64,000 nucleotides of DNA from Paenibacillus sp. FSL R7-0273 (GCF_000758625.1 NZ_CP009283.1:5529501-5593500), one strand, 5' to 3'; shown: positions 1 through 9,560, counted from the first letter of the stretch. Numbers and translations are program-made. The notes: generated by a model not told the origin, from the letters alone.

Positions 1-120
1 CCGTTTCCGCACTCCCGGGTGCCCTGTTCATGAACCATGCGCTGCCGGGCTTCCACTCTCCCCGGCTCGCTTAAGCGGCAACTGTGTCCATTACTTTCCC
101 GATCACTGCACGTCTCCGAT
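1..120 (-). ncRNA. T-box leader, 5' part (glycine GGC specifier), cut by window edge
   Basis: Read on the minus strand, just after recO, the sequence has the order of a T-box stem I: GGGAAAGTAATGGACAC (AGTA, S-turn type), then GCCGGGGAGAGTGGAAGCCC (like the conserved GGxUGGUGxxA distal-loop region), then GAACAGGGCACCCGGG on the 3' side of the stem. A GGC codon followed by A (bases 23-21, then 20) sits where a specifier is expected, so the cognate tRNA would be tRNA-Gly. T-box leaders sense uncharged tRNA and control synthetase genes; glyQS commonly follows recO in this order. The antiterminator and the controlled gene lie outside the window. The 5' limit is approximate. Confidence 0.75.
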
Positions 121-191
121 CACTCAGAGTATTACACGGCTGTAAAATTAAAAAGAAACTGTTCCCATAGTAACGGAATTTTCGGGATTCG

Positions 192-947
192 TCAAATATT
201 GTATTTATCCAGCTGGTCAAGGAAGCCCTGTGACTTCAGCTTCAGCCCGAGCTGGGCGTCCATGAAGGCACGCATAACCGTCTTAAGCTCGCTGCGGGTT
301 GCTTCCTTTACATCGACATTGCCGAGGCGTGTCAGGTCAAGGGCAGCGAATACGCGCAGCAGCTTCAGCGCACGCGGAGAAATCTCCATCGCCGGAGGAT
401 CATTGTGCCTGCAGCTGCGGCACAGCACACCGCCGAGCCGCGGACTGATCCGCAGCTCTTCAGCGGGCTTATCCAGCCCGCAGGCGATGCACTGGTCCAG
501 CTGCGGCCCATACCCTGCGGCCTGCAGTATTTTCATCTCAAAAACATTAATAATGATGCCCGGTTCCTTGTCTTCCTCCAGTGCACTGAGACATGCCGAC
601 AGCTGGCGGAACCAGAAGCTGCCGGTCTCCTCATCATGCAATACTCGGTCAAGCAGCTCGCAGGCGTATGACGCATAAGCCGCTTTGACCAGATCTGTCC
701 GCAGCCCGTGGCGGGACTGTGTAATCTCCCCTGCATTCAGGGTACCCAGTCCCCCGTTGTTGCGGAAAAATACAAATTCGCCGGTTGTAAACAGCTGGAT
801 TAGCGCAGCATGACGGCTTTTGACCTTTTTGGCGCCGCGCACAAGAACGCCTACCTTGCCCGCGTTCTCGGTGCAAAGCGTAATGATGGCGTTCCCTTCG
901 CCGTAATCCATACTGCGGATGACGATCCCTTCCACCCTGTGTAGCAT
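192..947 (-). CDS. recO: DNA repair protein RecO
   Basis: RecO helps load RecA on SSB-coated DNA and anneals strands in the RecFOR pathway. The protein begins MLHRVEGIVIRSMDYGEG, the usual RecO OB-fold start, with a basic stretch VRGAKKVKSR. A zinc-finger-like pair, CIAC and CRSC, lies in the C-terminal half, and the length (251 aa) is normal. I chose ATG 947 over an in-frame ATG six codons upstream because GGGGGAAGAGG stands just before 947 and the extra residues are not RecO-like. It is the last gene of the era cluster; the glycine T-box leader follows. Confidence 0.95.
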   Translation of the reverse strand: MLHRVEGIVIRSMDYGEGNAIITLCTENAGKVGVLVRGAKKVKSRHAALIQLFTTGEFVFFRNNGGLGTLNAGEITQSRHGLRTDLVKAAYASYACELLDRVLHDEETGSFWFRQLSACLSALEEDKEPGIIINVFEMKILQAAGYGPQLDQCIACGLDKPAEELRISPRLGGVLCRSCRHNDPPAMEISPRALKLLRVFAALDLTRLGNVDVKEATRSELKTVMRAFMDAQLGLKLKSQGFLDQLDKYNI

Positions 948-983
948 GCCTCTTCCCCCAACCATCCGGCAAGCAACCAGTCC

Positions 984-1127
984 CTATTCCGCTTCTTCAT
1001 CAAGAACCTGCTCTTCCTCCGCAGACAGCGGTCCGCCCGTTTCCAGCGGCTCTCTAGCTTGCCTGTACAGCAGATAAGCATCGACATCTCCAGTCATTGC
1101 AAAATACTTCCACGAAAAATCTCGCAT
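984..1127 (-). CDS. yqzL: YqzL-family small protein
   Basis: A 47-codon frame lies between era and recO. It starts MRDFSWKYFAMTGDVDAYLL and ends in an acidic tail SAEEEQVLDEEAE. AAAGGATG lies about 10 nt upstream of ATG 1127. YqzL proteins are about 45-50 aa, occupy exactly this era-recO position in Bacillus and start with the same (L/R)DFSWK-FxxTGxIDAYLLYK pattern. The function is unknown; conservation of size and place suggests a real gene. A 107-bp gap separates it from era and 36 bp from recO. Confidence 0.85.
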   Translation of the reverse strand: MRDFSWKYFAMTGDVDAYLLYRQAREPLETGGPLSAEEEQVLDEEAE

Positions 1128-1233
1128 TCGTATTCATCCTTTCTTCGGAAACACGATGTCTCTTCAGATCTAGGATGTGCGCTGTGCTGAGGTTTATCCT
1201 TGCAATTCCTGCCATACCCGCTGCCACACCGGA

Positions 1234-2127
1234 TTAAAGGTCTTTATGGAAGCCTAAATCGCGCAGAACTCGGTCCTGGTTGCGCCAGTCTTTTTTCACT
1301 TTTACCCATAGCTCCAAGAAAATCTTCGATCCCAGCAGGTTCTGAATATCGGTGCGGGCCCGTCTGCCGACTTCCTTCAGCAGCGCACCCTGCTTGCCGA
1401 TAATGATGCCCTTCTGCGAATCGCGCTCAACAAAAATAATCGCGCTGATATGCACCACACCGTTCTGCTCAACACGCATATCTTCAATACCTACCGCTAT
1501 GGAATGCGGCACCTCTTCGCGGGTCATGTGCAGAATCTTCTCGCGGATCAGCTCGGCACAGACGAATTGCTCCGGATGGTCCGTTACCTGGTCCTCCGGA
1601 TAATACTGCGGCCCTTCCGGCAGATACTTAGAAATCTGCTCCAGCAGGGTATTCACGTTACTGCCCACCTTGGCGGAAATCGGAACGATTTCAGCAAACG
1701 TATGCAGCTTGTTATACTCTGTAATCAGCGGAAGCAGTGCTTCCGGCTCGATTTTGTCAATTTTGTTCATGACCAGGATTACCGGGGTCTTAACCTCTTT
1801 CAGCTGCTCTGCGATAAACCGGTCACCGCCGCCCATCCCTTCAGACGCATCCACCAGGAACAGCACAGCCTCCACCTCATGCAGAGTACTGAGCGCCGTC
1901 TGGTTCATGTAATCGCCCAGCTTGGACTGTCTTTTATGGATACCCGGCGTGTCCAGGAACACGATCTGCGAGTTGTTCGCCGTGTACACCCCGTGGATTT
2001 TGTTGCGCGTCGTCTGCGGCTTGTCCGACATGATGGCGATTTTCTGGCCGATCACCTGGTTCATGAGTGTCGATTTGCCTACATTTGGTCTGCCGATAAT
2101 GGCGACAAACCCTGATTTGAATTTCAT
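1234..2127 (-). CDS. era: GTPase Era
   Basis: Essential GTPase that binds the 3' end of 16S rRNA and assists 30S maturation. The G domain shows G1 GRPNVGKST (about residues 12-20), G3 DTPG near residue 59 and G4 NKID near residue 121. A C-terminal KH domain follows, with [17 protein letters not shown] as its GxxG region. The length of 297 aa is typical. AAGGGA precedes ATG 2127. In Bacillus era directly follows cdd; here 843 bp of repeat-rich DNA separates them, so era probably has its own promoter or depends on read-through. Confidence 0.97.
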   Translation of the reverse strand: MKFKSGFVAIIGRPNVGKSTLMNQVIGQKIAIMSDKPQTTRNKIHGVYTANNSQIVFLDTPGIHKRQSKLGDYMNQTALSTLHEVEAVLFLVDASEGMGGGDRFIAEQLKEVKTPVILVMNKIDKIEPEALLPLITEYNKLHTFAEIVPISAKVGSNVNTLLEQISKYLPEGPQYYPEDQVTDHPEQFVCAELIREKILHMTREEVPHSIAVGIEDMRVEQNGVVHISAIIFVERDSQKGIIIGKQGALLKEVGRRARTDIQNLLGSKIFLELWVKVKKDWRNQDRVLRDLGFHKDL

Positions 2128-2970
2128 ATGATCTTCCCTTTCGTGTTAAAACAAAAATTAAAAAGCTTAAAAACTTTTTCGATCCCCCTAAATCCCCCTT
2201 AGCCAAGGGGGACCCCACGGGCCCCGGCCCTCTGGACACCCGGAAATGGTCGCTACCAAAGGTAAGCGGCGCTTCGAGCAGGCATATGGTGCTAAGAGCG
2301 CTTTCGTTCCCTGCGGGAACACGCTGGACTGTCGCGCTTGTAGTGGCGTGCAAGTGACTGTCGGTGCAGGAGCGGGCATGTGGTGCAATGAGCGCTTTCG
2401 TTCCCTGCGGGAACACGCTGGACGGTGGCGCCCGGGAGTTTGTTAACTAACCAATCTTTCAGACCACTCATCCCTACCTACAGGGGTTCCCCAGCGAGGC
2501 GGAGATACGAGATAGTAGTTAAATAACGTAGTCACATTATACGCTCTTTTTCGTTGGCCAGAGGTTATCAGCGCTGGGTCCACGACGACGGAGGCTTTAG
2601 TTGTATTTTGTACAATTATTTCAGCCTGAATCGGCTGTTTTGCTGGTTTAGTTGTATTTTGTGCAGTTATTTTTGGCAATTTGAACGTTTTGGGCACAAA
2701 AACACCAAAATAGTTGCACAAACTGCAGTTATTCTCAGCTGCGGGCAAATATAGCCAGGTTTAAGTGTACAAAGTGCAATTAAGCCTGAGCGTAGCTCTT
2801 CGGCCGGCACGAGCAGGCCAAGTGGCAACTGATCAGAGAACAACTGGCCAGCACCAGCAGGCCAAATAGCAACTGTCCAGATAGCAACTGATCAGGCAGC
2901 AATTGGCTTGGCAACAAACGGCCATGCACAATCGGCCAGGCAGCAATCTGCCAGGGAACAAAAGGCCAGT
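2128..2970. repeat. Repeat-rich intergenic region between cdd and era
   Basis: I see no credible gene here: short frames lack ribosome-binding sites and family resemblance. Right to left it holds a stretch of short AGCAACTG/GGCCAG-like motifs (2812-2970), a four-site cluster of a 24-bp motif (2596-2782), two near-identical 47-bp direct repeats about 94 bp apart (2283-2329 and 2377-2423), each containing the perfect inverted repeat GTTCCC-TGC-GGGAAC, and a CCCCCTTAGCCAAGGGGG hairpin near 2190-2212. The latter resembles a short element scattered in many bacterial genomes. Confidence 0.8.
2596..2782 (+). repeat. Phased 24-bp motif cluster 1 (four sites)
   Basis: Sites start near 2596, 2647, 2709 and 2760. 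Each follows TTTAGTTGTA-5 nt-TGCAGTTA with variations, all in the same orientation. Steps between sites are 51, 62 and 51 bp. A short hairpin, CAGCC-6 nt-GGCTG, lies between the first two. The same motif and near-identical steps occur at 15123-15310 and 42934-43070. Confidence 0.8.
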
Positions 2971-3620
<650 letters not shown>

Positions 3621-3805
3621 TACACTTCGCCCCAGCCTGTGCGAAAGCATCCACATAGTTTGTGAGCAATCAGAGCGGCTGCCAGTTTACACACCATTAG
3701 ATTCCGGCACCTTACATGCATGGATGCTGCATCTCGGCTAATACAAGATGGCGGAGGGCACAAAACGCCGGTCCGCCTCAAGCTTCAGCTTAAGTTGTAA
3801 ACTGA

Positions 3806-4201
3806 TTATGACATAAACCCGGTGATCCAGTCCATCACCGGATGATAAAAAACGTAGATTCCCACAATAACGGCAAAAACCGCCGTAAGCAGCACAGCTC
3901 CTGCGGCGGTATCTTTGGCGGTCTTGGCCAGGGGATGAATATCCGGCGACACCAGATCAATCGTCGCTTCTATTGCCGTATTCAATAGCTCTGTGCTCAG
4001 TACAAGCGTTATTGCCAGCAGCAGCAGTATCCAGCTTAAAGGAGGAAGCCTGAAAAACGCTGCAGCGGCAAGCACCGCTACAGCCAGTACACTATGCACC
4101 TTCATATTCAGCTCTGATTTGAACGCGGAGGCAATGCCATGCGCCGCAAACCGGAATGAATGCCAGAATTTTTTGTGGCCTACCGCCGTATTTTTGACCA
4201 T
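3806..4201 (-). CDS. dgkA: Diacylglycerol/undecaprenol kinase, DgkA type
   Basis: Small integral membrane kinase; in Gram-positives this family phosphorylates mainly undecaprenol, feeding the lipid carrier pool. The 131-aa protein has three hydrophobic segments (about 40-57, 58-75 and 100-118) and the family signature ELLNTAIEATIDL, followed by AKDTAAGAVLL. Its ATG overlaps the ybeY stop by one base (TAATG), so the two are translationally coupled. Which lipid is used cannot be told from sequence alone. Confidence 0.92.
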   Translation of the reverse strand: MVKNTAVGHKKFWHSFRFAAHGIASAFKSELNMKVHSVLAVAVLAAAAFFRLPPLSWILLLLAITLVLSTELLNTAIEATIDLVSPDIHPLAKTAKDTAAGAVLLTAVFAVIVGIYVFYHPVMDWITGFMS

Positions 4202-4698
4202 TAGCGGGTCAACCCCACCTGTACCAGTACCTGCTCCTGTTTGGACATCATCTCGGCCTCTGATTCAGCATCCTGATGATCGTAGCCCAGCAGGTGCAGG
4301 AAGCCGTGCACGAACAGGAAGCCAAGCTCCCGCTCCAGGGAGTGGCCGTATTCCTCTGCCTGCTCCTTAGCGCGTGTAACCGAGATAATAATATCACCCA
4401 GCGAGTTTGGAATCTCCCCGTATTCTTCATCCCCGTCAACCGCATATATAATCTCCGGTTCGTCCTCCCCGGCTTCATTCATTGCAAACGACAGCACATC
4501 CGTTGGGCGGTCAATCCCCCGGTATTCACGGTTCAGCTCATGAATGCGGTCGTTATCCACAAAAGTAAGGTCGACCTCTCCCTTATCCATTCCTTCGGCT
4601 TCACCTGCTTTTTGCAGAATGCTGTCCAGAAGCGCTATCAGAGCGTCCGTTATCTCGTATTCTTCCTGCTCATTATTCCAATTGATGGCCAGACTCAT
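4201..4698 (-). CDS. ybeY: Endoribonuclease YbeY (rRNA maturation)
   Basis: Metal-dependent RNase involved in 16S rRNA 3'-end maturation and ribosome quality control. The diagnostic H-x3-H-x5-H motif is HGFLHLLGYDH near residues 125-135. The upstream RPTDVLSF motif is also family typical. Length 165 aa. Its ATG overlaps the pgpH stop (ATGA) and its TAA overlaps the dgkA start, so the three genes are tightly coupled. Confidence 0.95.
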   Translation of the reverse strand: MSLAINWNNEQEEYEITDALIALLDSILQKAGEAEGMDKGEVDLTFVDNDRIHELNREYRGIDRPTDVLSFAMNEAGEDEPEIIYAVDGDEEYGEIPNSLGDIIISVTRAKEQAEEYGHSLERELGFLFVHGFLHLLGYDHQDAESEAEMMSKQEQVLVQVGLTR

Positions 4699-6956
4699 GT
4701 TGTAGCCGCCCCTTCCTCATTCTTCGGTTTCTTCACTTCTTCAGGATATTCGATCCGCGAGTGAAAAATCCCCATGACCGTCTCTTTGAGCGTCCGGGCA
4801 ATAATGTCCAGCTCCTTGATCGTCAGGTCACATTCATCAAACTGGTGGTCGTCCAGCCTGCTTTTTATTATCTTTTCAATCATTGTCTCTACTTGAACAA
4901 CGGTTGGCTTACGTAGTGAACGGACCGCTGCTTCCACACTGTCGGCGATACCGACCACCGCAGCCTCCTTAGACTGCGCCTTCGGCCCGGGATAACGGAA
5001 ATCCTCTTCGGTGAAATCAGGCGAAACGCCCTTTTCCTCCGCTATCTTCAGCGCCTTATGGTAAAAATAATGCAGGAACGTCGTGCCGTGATGCTGCTCG
5101 GCAATGTCGCGGATCGGCTTGGGCAGCTTGTACTCCTTCTGCATCTCCACCCCGTCACGGGCATGCGCCACAATGATGGATTTGCTGAGCGCCGGCTCAA
5201 TCGAATCATGCGGATTCTCCATATTGTTCTGATTCTCAATAAAATAAAACGGCCGCTTCGTCTTCCCGATGTCGTGATAATAGGAGCCTACCCGGCATAG
5301 CAGGCCGTCTGCTCCAATTGCCTCCGCTGCCGCTTCCGACAGGTTTCCGACCATGACGCTGTGATGATAGGTTCCCGGTGTTTCTGTAAGCAGCTTGCGC
5401 AGCAAAGGGTGATTCGGGTTAGACAGCTCTACCAGCTTCAGCGCCGACAGGATACCGAAGGTAGCTTCAAAGAACGGCATCAGCCCGATTACAAGCACTG
5501 CTGTCAGCAGTCCCCCGGCAAAAGCAAAGCCAAGCGAATACAAGGTCTGCGTATCATTCCAGGCCCCGCCGCCGAGCAGCTTCAGCATAAACACAGTGAC
5601 GGTGCCGAATAGGGAGACCATGATCCCGCCTTTTAGGAGCGTGGAACGCTGGCCGGCGCGATGCGTGGCAAAAATCGCCACATACGATACTACCAGCGCA
5701 AAGAAGCCAAAGGTAAAATCAAATACCGTATTCTGCTGCACGTTCAGAATAATGCTGGCGAGCACGCTGAACAGAATGGAGCAGAAATATGCCAGTGTCA
5801 TGTCCAGCAGCATAGCTATCAGCATCGCCCCGATGGCGACCGGAGCCAGGAAGCCGACATAGTAGCGGACATCGGTCTGCAGGAAGGCTGCCAGCTTCAT
5901 GGTGATCATGGTGATCACAAAGACCAGCACCAGCATCAGAAGCTGGGAGTTATTGTACTTGAACCCTGAGCTGCCGGTGCCTCCCGAATAGCGGATGAAT
6001 ACCATCAGTCCGGCAGAGAGCATGACCGACAGCAGCAGCAGGCCGAATTGCGGCCAGTAGTTAACCTCATTGCTGAGCAGCCCGTTCTCATCGAGGAGCG
6101 CATACAGCTCAGGTGTGATCATTTCTCCTTTGGCTACAAGCACATCGCCCTGCTCAATGAACACATCAGGTGTATTTTCGCGTGCTTCAACCTTAGCTTC
6201 CTTGGTGGCTTCCTCATCAAAAAATTTATTAGGCATAATGACCAGCCGGACCAGCTCCTGGGTTACTTCACGGGCGGTCCGCTGGCTGAGTGAGCTGACG
6301 CTGACCTGCTCCGCTACCTTGGCGCGGGCGGTCTGGGCGTCGACAATCTGGTCATTCATCAGCTTGATGACAATTTCCCGGGCAACCTGCTTCATTTCGA
6401 TGATATCCTGGGTGGTCAGCCGCGGAATTTTGATATAGGTCTCTTCAGGAATGGTATAGGCCTGTTCAGCAATGCCGGTCTGGATCTCCTCCAGGAGCGT
6501 ATCGGAATAGGTACCGGCGCTGCGGCTGGAATTGATAAAGCTCTGTACAAAATCATTGGCCCGCTGCGGAATAACATCCTTGTAAATGCCGATTTTTTCG
6601 CTTTGCGAGATCAGATCATCCTGATTCAGGCTGTCAATCCGGTCCAGCAGCAGGGTAACAAGGCTATCCGCCCTGATCGGTATAATGGCATACTTGTTCT
6701 GGACACCCTCCGCCGCAGCTTCCTGGGCCTTCAGCTTCGCCTTGTTATCAAGAATCTGCTTCGGGGCCGAAATCTCCTTGGCGCTGGTTGTATTCACTTT
6801 AATATCATAGCGTTTCGGCAGCAGATCTGAAGAAAGGCTGAAGTAGAAGACCAGCCCCAGGAACAGGAAAAGAGCATAGCGCGTCGCCGCGCTATACTTC
6901 CATCCGGTATTGCTGTATACGAATCCGCTTAGTTTCGATGGTTGCTTTGAAGCCAT
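4695..6956 (-). CDS. pgpH: PgpH-type 7TM-HD phosphodiesterase
   Basis: Membrane protein of 753 aa, equal to B. subtilis YqfF/PgpH, which hydrolyses c-di-AMP to pApA. Order: one N-terminal membrane segment (about 22-42), a long extracytoplasmic 7TMR-HDED domain to about residue 300, a multi-pass membrane bundle (about 305-505), then a cytoplasmic HD domain. The HD motif is seen in GSYYHDIGKTKRP, with TYHHSVMVGNL before it and EQHHGTTFLHYFYHKA after it. AAGGGGAC lies upstream of ATG 6956. It starts 17 nt after phoH. Confidence 0.93.
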   Translation of the reverse strand: MASKQPSKLSGFVYSNTGWKYSAATRYALFLFLGLVFYFSLSSDLLPKRYDIKVNTTSAKEISAPKQILDNKAKLKAQEAAAEGVQNKYAIIPIRADSLVTLLLDRIDSLNQDDLISQSEKIGIYKDVIPQRANDFVQSFINSSRSAGTYSDTLLEEIQTGIAEQAYTIPEETYIKIPRLTTQDIIEMKQVAREIVIKLMNDQIVDAQTARAKVAEQVSVSSLSQRTAREVTQELVRLVIMPNKFFDEEATKEAKVEARENTPDVFIEQGDVLVAKGEMITPELYALLDENGLLSNEVNYWPQFGLLLLSVMLSAGLMVFIRYSGGTGSSGFKYNNSQLLMLVLVFVITMITMKLAAFLQTDVRYYVGFLAPVAIGAMLIAMLLDMTLAYFCSILFSVLASIILNVQQNTVFDFTFGFFALVVSYVAIFATHRAGQRSTLLKGGIMVSLFGTVTVFMLKLLGGGAWNDTQTLYSLGFAFAGGLLTAVLVIGLMPFFEATFGILSALKLVELSNPNHPLLRKLLTETPGTYHHSVMVGNLSEAAAEAIGADGLLCRVGSYYHDIGKTKRPFYFIENQNNMENPHDSIEPALSKSIIVAHARDGVEMQKEYKLPKPIRDIAEQHHGTTFLHYFYHKALKIAEEKGVSPDFTEEDFRYPGPKAQSKEAAVVGIADSVEAAVRSLRKPTVVQVETMIEKIIKSRLDDHQFDECDLTIKELDIIARTLKETVMGIFHSRIEYPEEVKKPKNEEGAATT

Positions 6957-6973
6957 GAGGACAGTCCCCTTTG

Positions 6974-7945
6974 TTAGTCGAGGTTTTCGGCAGAGCGGTC
7001 ATAGGCTACGATAATTTTCTGGACCAGGGAATGTCTTACTACATCCTGTTCAGCAAAATACACAAACCCGAGCTCCTCAATGCCGGATAAAATCGCCTTA
7101 GCTTCGATTAATCCTGATTTCTTGCCGCGCGGCAGGTCGATCTGGGTGACGTCACCGGTGATGACCATTTTGGAGCCGAAGCCGAGCCGGGTCAGGAACA
7201 TCTTCATCTGCTCGGGAGTCGTATTCTGGGCTTCATCCAGGATAATAAAAGAATCGTCCAGGGTACGTCCGCGCATATAGGCGAGCGGTGCTATTTCAAT
7301 CAGTCCCCGTTCAAGCGCTTTGGCCACCTGATCCGGCCCCATAACGTCGTACAGGGCGTCGTAGAGCGGACGGAGATACGGATCAACCTTCTCCTGCAGA
7401 TCACCCGGCAGAAAGCCGAGGCTTTCGCCTGCTTCGACAGCAGGACGGGTAAGCACAATCCGCTTCACGGAGCCTTCCTTGAGGGCAGCAACAGCCAGGA
7501 CAACGGCAAGGTAGGTTTTACCCGTTCCCGCAGGCCCGATACCAAAGACGATATCGCGTTTCTTGATCGTGGTCACATAATGCTTCTGGCCGATGGTTTT
7601 GACACGGATCGGCTTGCCGCGGAACGTGGTCGTGATTTCACCCTTGAACAGGTCCAGCAGCTGATCGGCACGGAACTCCTTAGCCAGCTCCACCGCATAC
7701 TGGACATCACGCTCACTGAGAATATATCCGCTGCGGATCAGGGACAGCAGCACGTTAAACAGCTGCTCCAGCATGTCCACCTGACGCTCAGCCCCGCGTA
7801 TCGTGATTTCCGCTTCACGGGAGTCAATCACTGCCGGAATTTCACTTTCAATGATCTTCAGAAATCCATCCTGCGGGCCGAACAGGGATTGCGCTTCTCC
7901 CGCATTTTGCAAAGATATACGAATGCTTGCAGTCTGTTCTGACAA
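6974..7945 (-). CDS. phoH: PhoH-family ATPase
   Basis: Cytoplasmic P-loop ATPase of the PhoH/YbeZ family, linked by genomic neighbourhood to YbeY and rRNA processing. Walker A is GPAGTGKTYLA near residue 140 and Walker B is IILDEAQN. A KH-like N-terminal region precedes the ATPase domain. Length 323 aa. The start is TTG 7945, with GAGGAGAATGAGG just upstream. It lies 15 nt after yqfD. The phoH-pgpH-ybeY order is the classical one. Confidence 0.94.
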   Translation of the reverse strand: MSEQTASIRISLQNAGEAQSLFGPQDGFLKIIESEIPAVIDSREAEITIRGAERQVDMLEQLFNVLLSLIRSGYILSERDVQYAVELAKEFRADQLLDLFKGEITTTFRGKPIRVKTIGQKHYVTTIKKRDIVFGIGPAGTGKTYLAVVLAVAALKEGSVKRIVLTRPAVEAGESLGFLPGDLQEKVDPYLRPLYDALYDVMGPDQVAKALERGLIEIAPLAYMRGRTLDDSFIILDEAQNTTPEQMKMFLTRLGFGSKMVITGDVTQIDLPRGKKSGLIEAKAILSGIEELGFVYFAEQDVVRHSLVQKIIVAYDRSAENLD

Positions 7946-7960
7946 GTAGCCTCATTCTCC

Positions 7961-9142
7961 TCAGTTGTTTACTATCGGAAGTTCTTCCGCGATTCTCTCT
8001 TCCACCTCAAACAGCACTTTCATATAAACTTTACCATTGTCTTTCTTCTCATGCAAAATTTTTTGACTTTTAATGGTGCTGTCAGTGCCGTAACGGGCCA
8101 AAATATCGCTTTTGGCGCGGGCAATTCCCTCCGCCCTCGCCTCTTCCGCCGTCTTTACCGAGGACGAATACTCAACCTCCAGCTCCTTCTCCGTCATCAC
8201 GCCCAGCGGCAGCTGAAGGGAACGCCAGGACAGCATATTATTCTCCGTGAGCGTGCGTGATTTGCTGAAGCCCGCCTTGCCGTATCCCCACAGCTGAACT
8301 GCCCAGTCCCCTATGACAAGGTAGGTCCGGTCTTTCCGCTCTCCTGTATAGGTGCTGCCGGTTGTCTTAAGGGGAACCTCGATATTGTATTCATGCCAGA
8401 CAAGACCCCTTACCTCGCCCTTGGCTACTACGTACTCTATGTTTTCCTCATCGCCCAAAGCGCCTGATATGAGAATTTGTCCTTTTTTGACCCGGGCATT
8501 GAGGCCCACAACAGGTCTGCCCTGCTCCGCATAGATCCCGGTAACCACCGCATCCGTTCTGCTGACCAGATGGCGCTGGGTCAGCAGCGGACGCTGCTCC
8601 GGCTGGTCTGCCTCAACAATCCGCAGGGTGATGCTCGTCCCGGTCCGCTCCACACCAATCCAGGAGATTCCCGGCACCCGGGAGATCATCCGCTTGGAGA
8701 GCATGTCCGGCTCATCCATGCGCCAGATCCACTGAAACGGATATATCCCTTCCTGACGCGCGGCGGCCAGCAGATCATCCGAGGCAATCCGCTGGTTGCC
8801 TTCGACCCGGACCGTCCAGATCATGGAGCAGAACAGCAGAAGCATAACCCCGAACAGCAGGATGCCTCCAGAAAAAAGCTTGCGCCTCCACAGCCTGGCA
8901 AGCCTGAAGGGTATACCGCTTCTCGCAGTGACGTGCATGCGGCAGCCTGTCTTTTTTAAAAGCGGCCGGAGGCTGAAGAAGTCGTCCAGCAGCAGGTTCA
9001 GGGAAGCGCCGTCCCTTGCAGGCTTCACCTCCCAGATCACGATGCCGGCTTCGGTAACGGCGTTGATAAAGCTTTCCACCGCAGGTCCCGTCACATGCAG
9101 TGTAACGAACCCCCGCAGTGCTGACAGAGGCGGCTCTTTCAT
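7961..9142 (-). CDS. yqfD: Sporulation protein YqfD
   Basis: YqfD is a membrane-associated protein made under sigma-E in the Bacillus mother cell; its exact job is unclear. The 393-aa protein has an N-terminal cytoplasmic part, one clear membrane segment (GGILLFGVMLLLFCSMIWTV, about 94-113) and a large outer domain with VEGNQRIASDDLL and ARVKKGQILISG. ATG 9142 overlaps the yqfC stop by four bases, showing coupling. Confidence 0.9.
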   Translation of the reverse strand: MKEPPLSALRGFVTLHVTGPAVESFINAVTEAGIVIWEVKPARDGASLNLLLDDFFSLRPLLKKTGCRMHVTARSGIPFRLARLWRRKLFSGGILLFGVMLLLFCSMIWTVRVEGNQRIASDDLLAAARQEGIYPFQWIWRMDEPDMLSKRMISRVPGISWIGVERTGTSITLRIVEADQPEQRPLLTQRHLVSRTDAVVTGIYAEQGRPVVGLNARVKKGQILISGALGDEENIEYVVAKGEVRGLVWHEYNIEVPLKTTGSTYTGERKDRTYLVIGDWAVQLWGYGKAGFSKSRTLTENNMLSWRSLQLPLGVMTEKELEVEYSSSVKTAEEARAEGIARAKSDILARYGTDSTIKSQKILHEKKDNGKVYMKVLFEVEERIAEELPIVNN

Positions 9143-9432
9143 GGTTTCTCCTCGCTTCCCTTGTATCTGATTTCTCCGATAATGCCTTCAACAGCCAGCT
9201 CCTGGCCTAGAATATTACGGATCATTAGCTCCTGTCCGGAGATTTCAAGTGAACCTTTGGCTAACGCGATGGTAAGCTGTCCGGACGAAAACTGCAGCAC
9301 ACCGCGGTGATTCTCGATATATAGCTCCTTATTGCCGATCAGGGTGATCCGGGGCAGCTCCTGCAGCACATCCTGCGGAAGATCCAGTACCCCGTTTGTC
9401 CATCCCCGCAGCCTGCGGCCGATACGGGTCAT
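9139..9432 (-). CDS. yqfC: Sporulation protein YqfC
   Basis: Small sporulation-associated protein of 97 aa, always next to yqfD. It has the family features LDLPQDVLQELPRITLIG at the start and ENHRGVLQF in the middle. No membrane segment is visible. ATG 9432 follows GGAAGGGGGAG. A terminator and a sigma-E-like promoter upstream suggest yqfC-yqfD are switched on separately from floA, while phoH downstream may share the transcript. Confidence 0.9.
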   Translation of the reverse strand: MTRIGRRLRGWTNGVLDLPQDVLQELPRITLIGNKELYIENHRGVLQFSSGQLTIALAKGSLEISGQELMIRNILGQELAVEGIIGEIRYKGSEEKP

Positions 9433-9465
9433 ATGTAGACTTCTCCCCCTTCCTGCGTTCTTTAC

Positions 9466-9494
9466 ACCTTATGCGGAGGCACAGCTGTTTATGA
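9466..9494 (-). promoter_or_regulatory. Possible sigma-E promoter of yqfC
   Basis: On the minus strand TCATAAA (9494-9488), a 14-nt spacer and CATAAGGT (9473-9466) resemble the sigma-E pattern (KMATATT, 13-15 nt, CATACAHT). Position and the sporulation role of yqfCD fit; the match is partial. Confidence 0.4.
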
Positions 9495-9560
9495 GAAATA
9501 CTCCCGAGGATGACCATAAATGCGCCGGAAGCCTGTCTGGATTGAGCCTGCCGCCAACGC

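Noticed and set aside
2443..2748. 101-aa frame between era and cdd
   Set aside because: It runs through the repeated 24-bp motifs and has no start signal.
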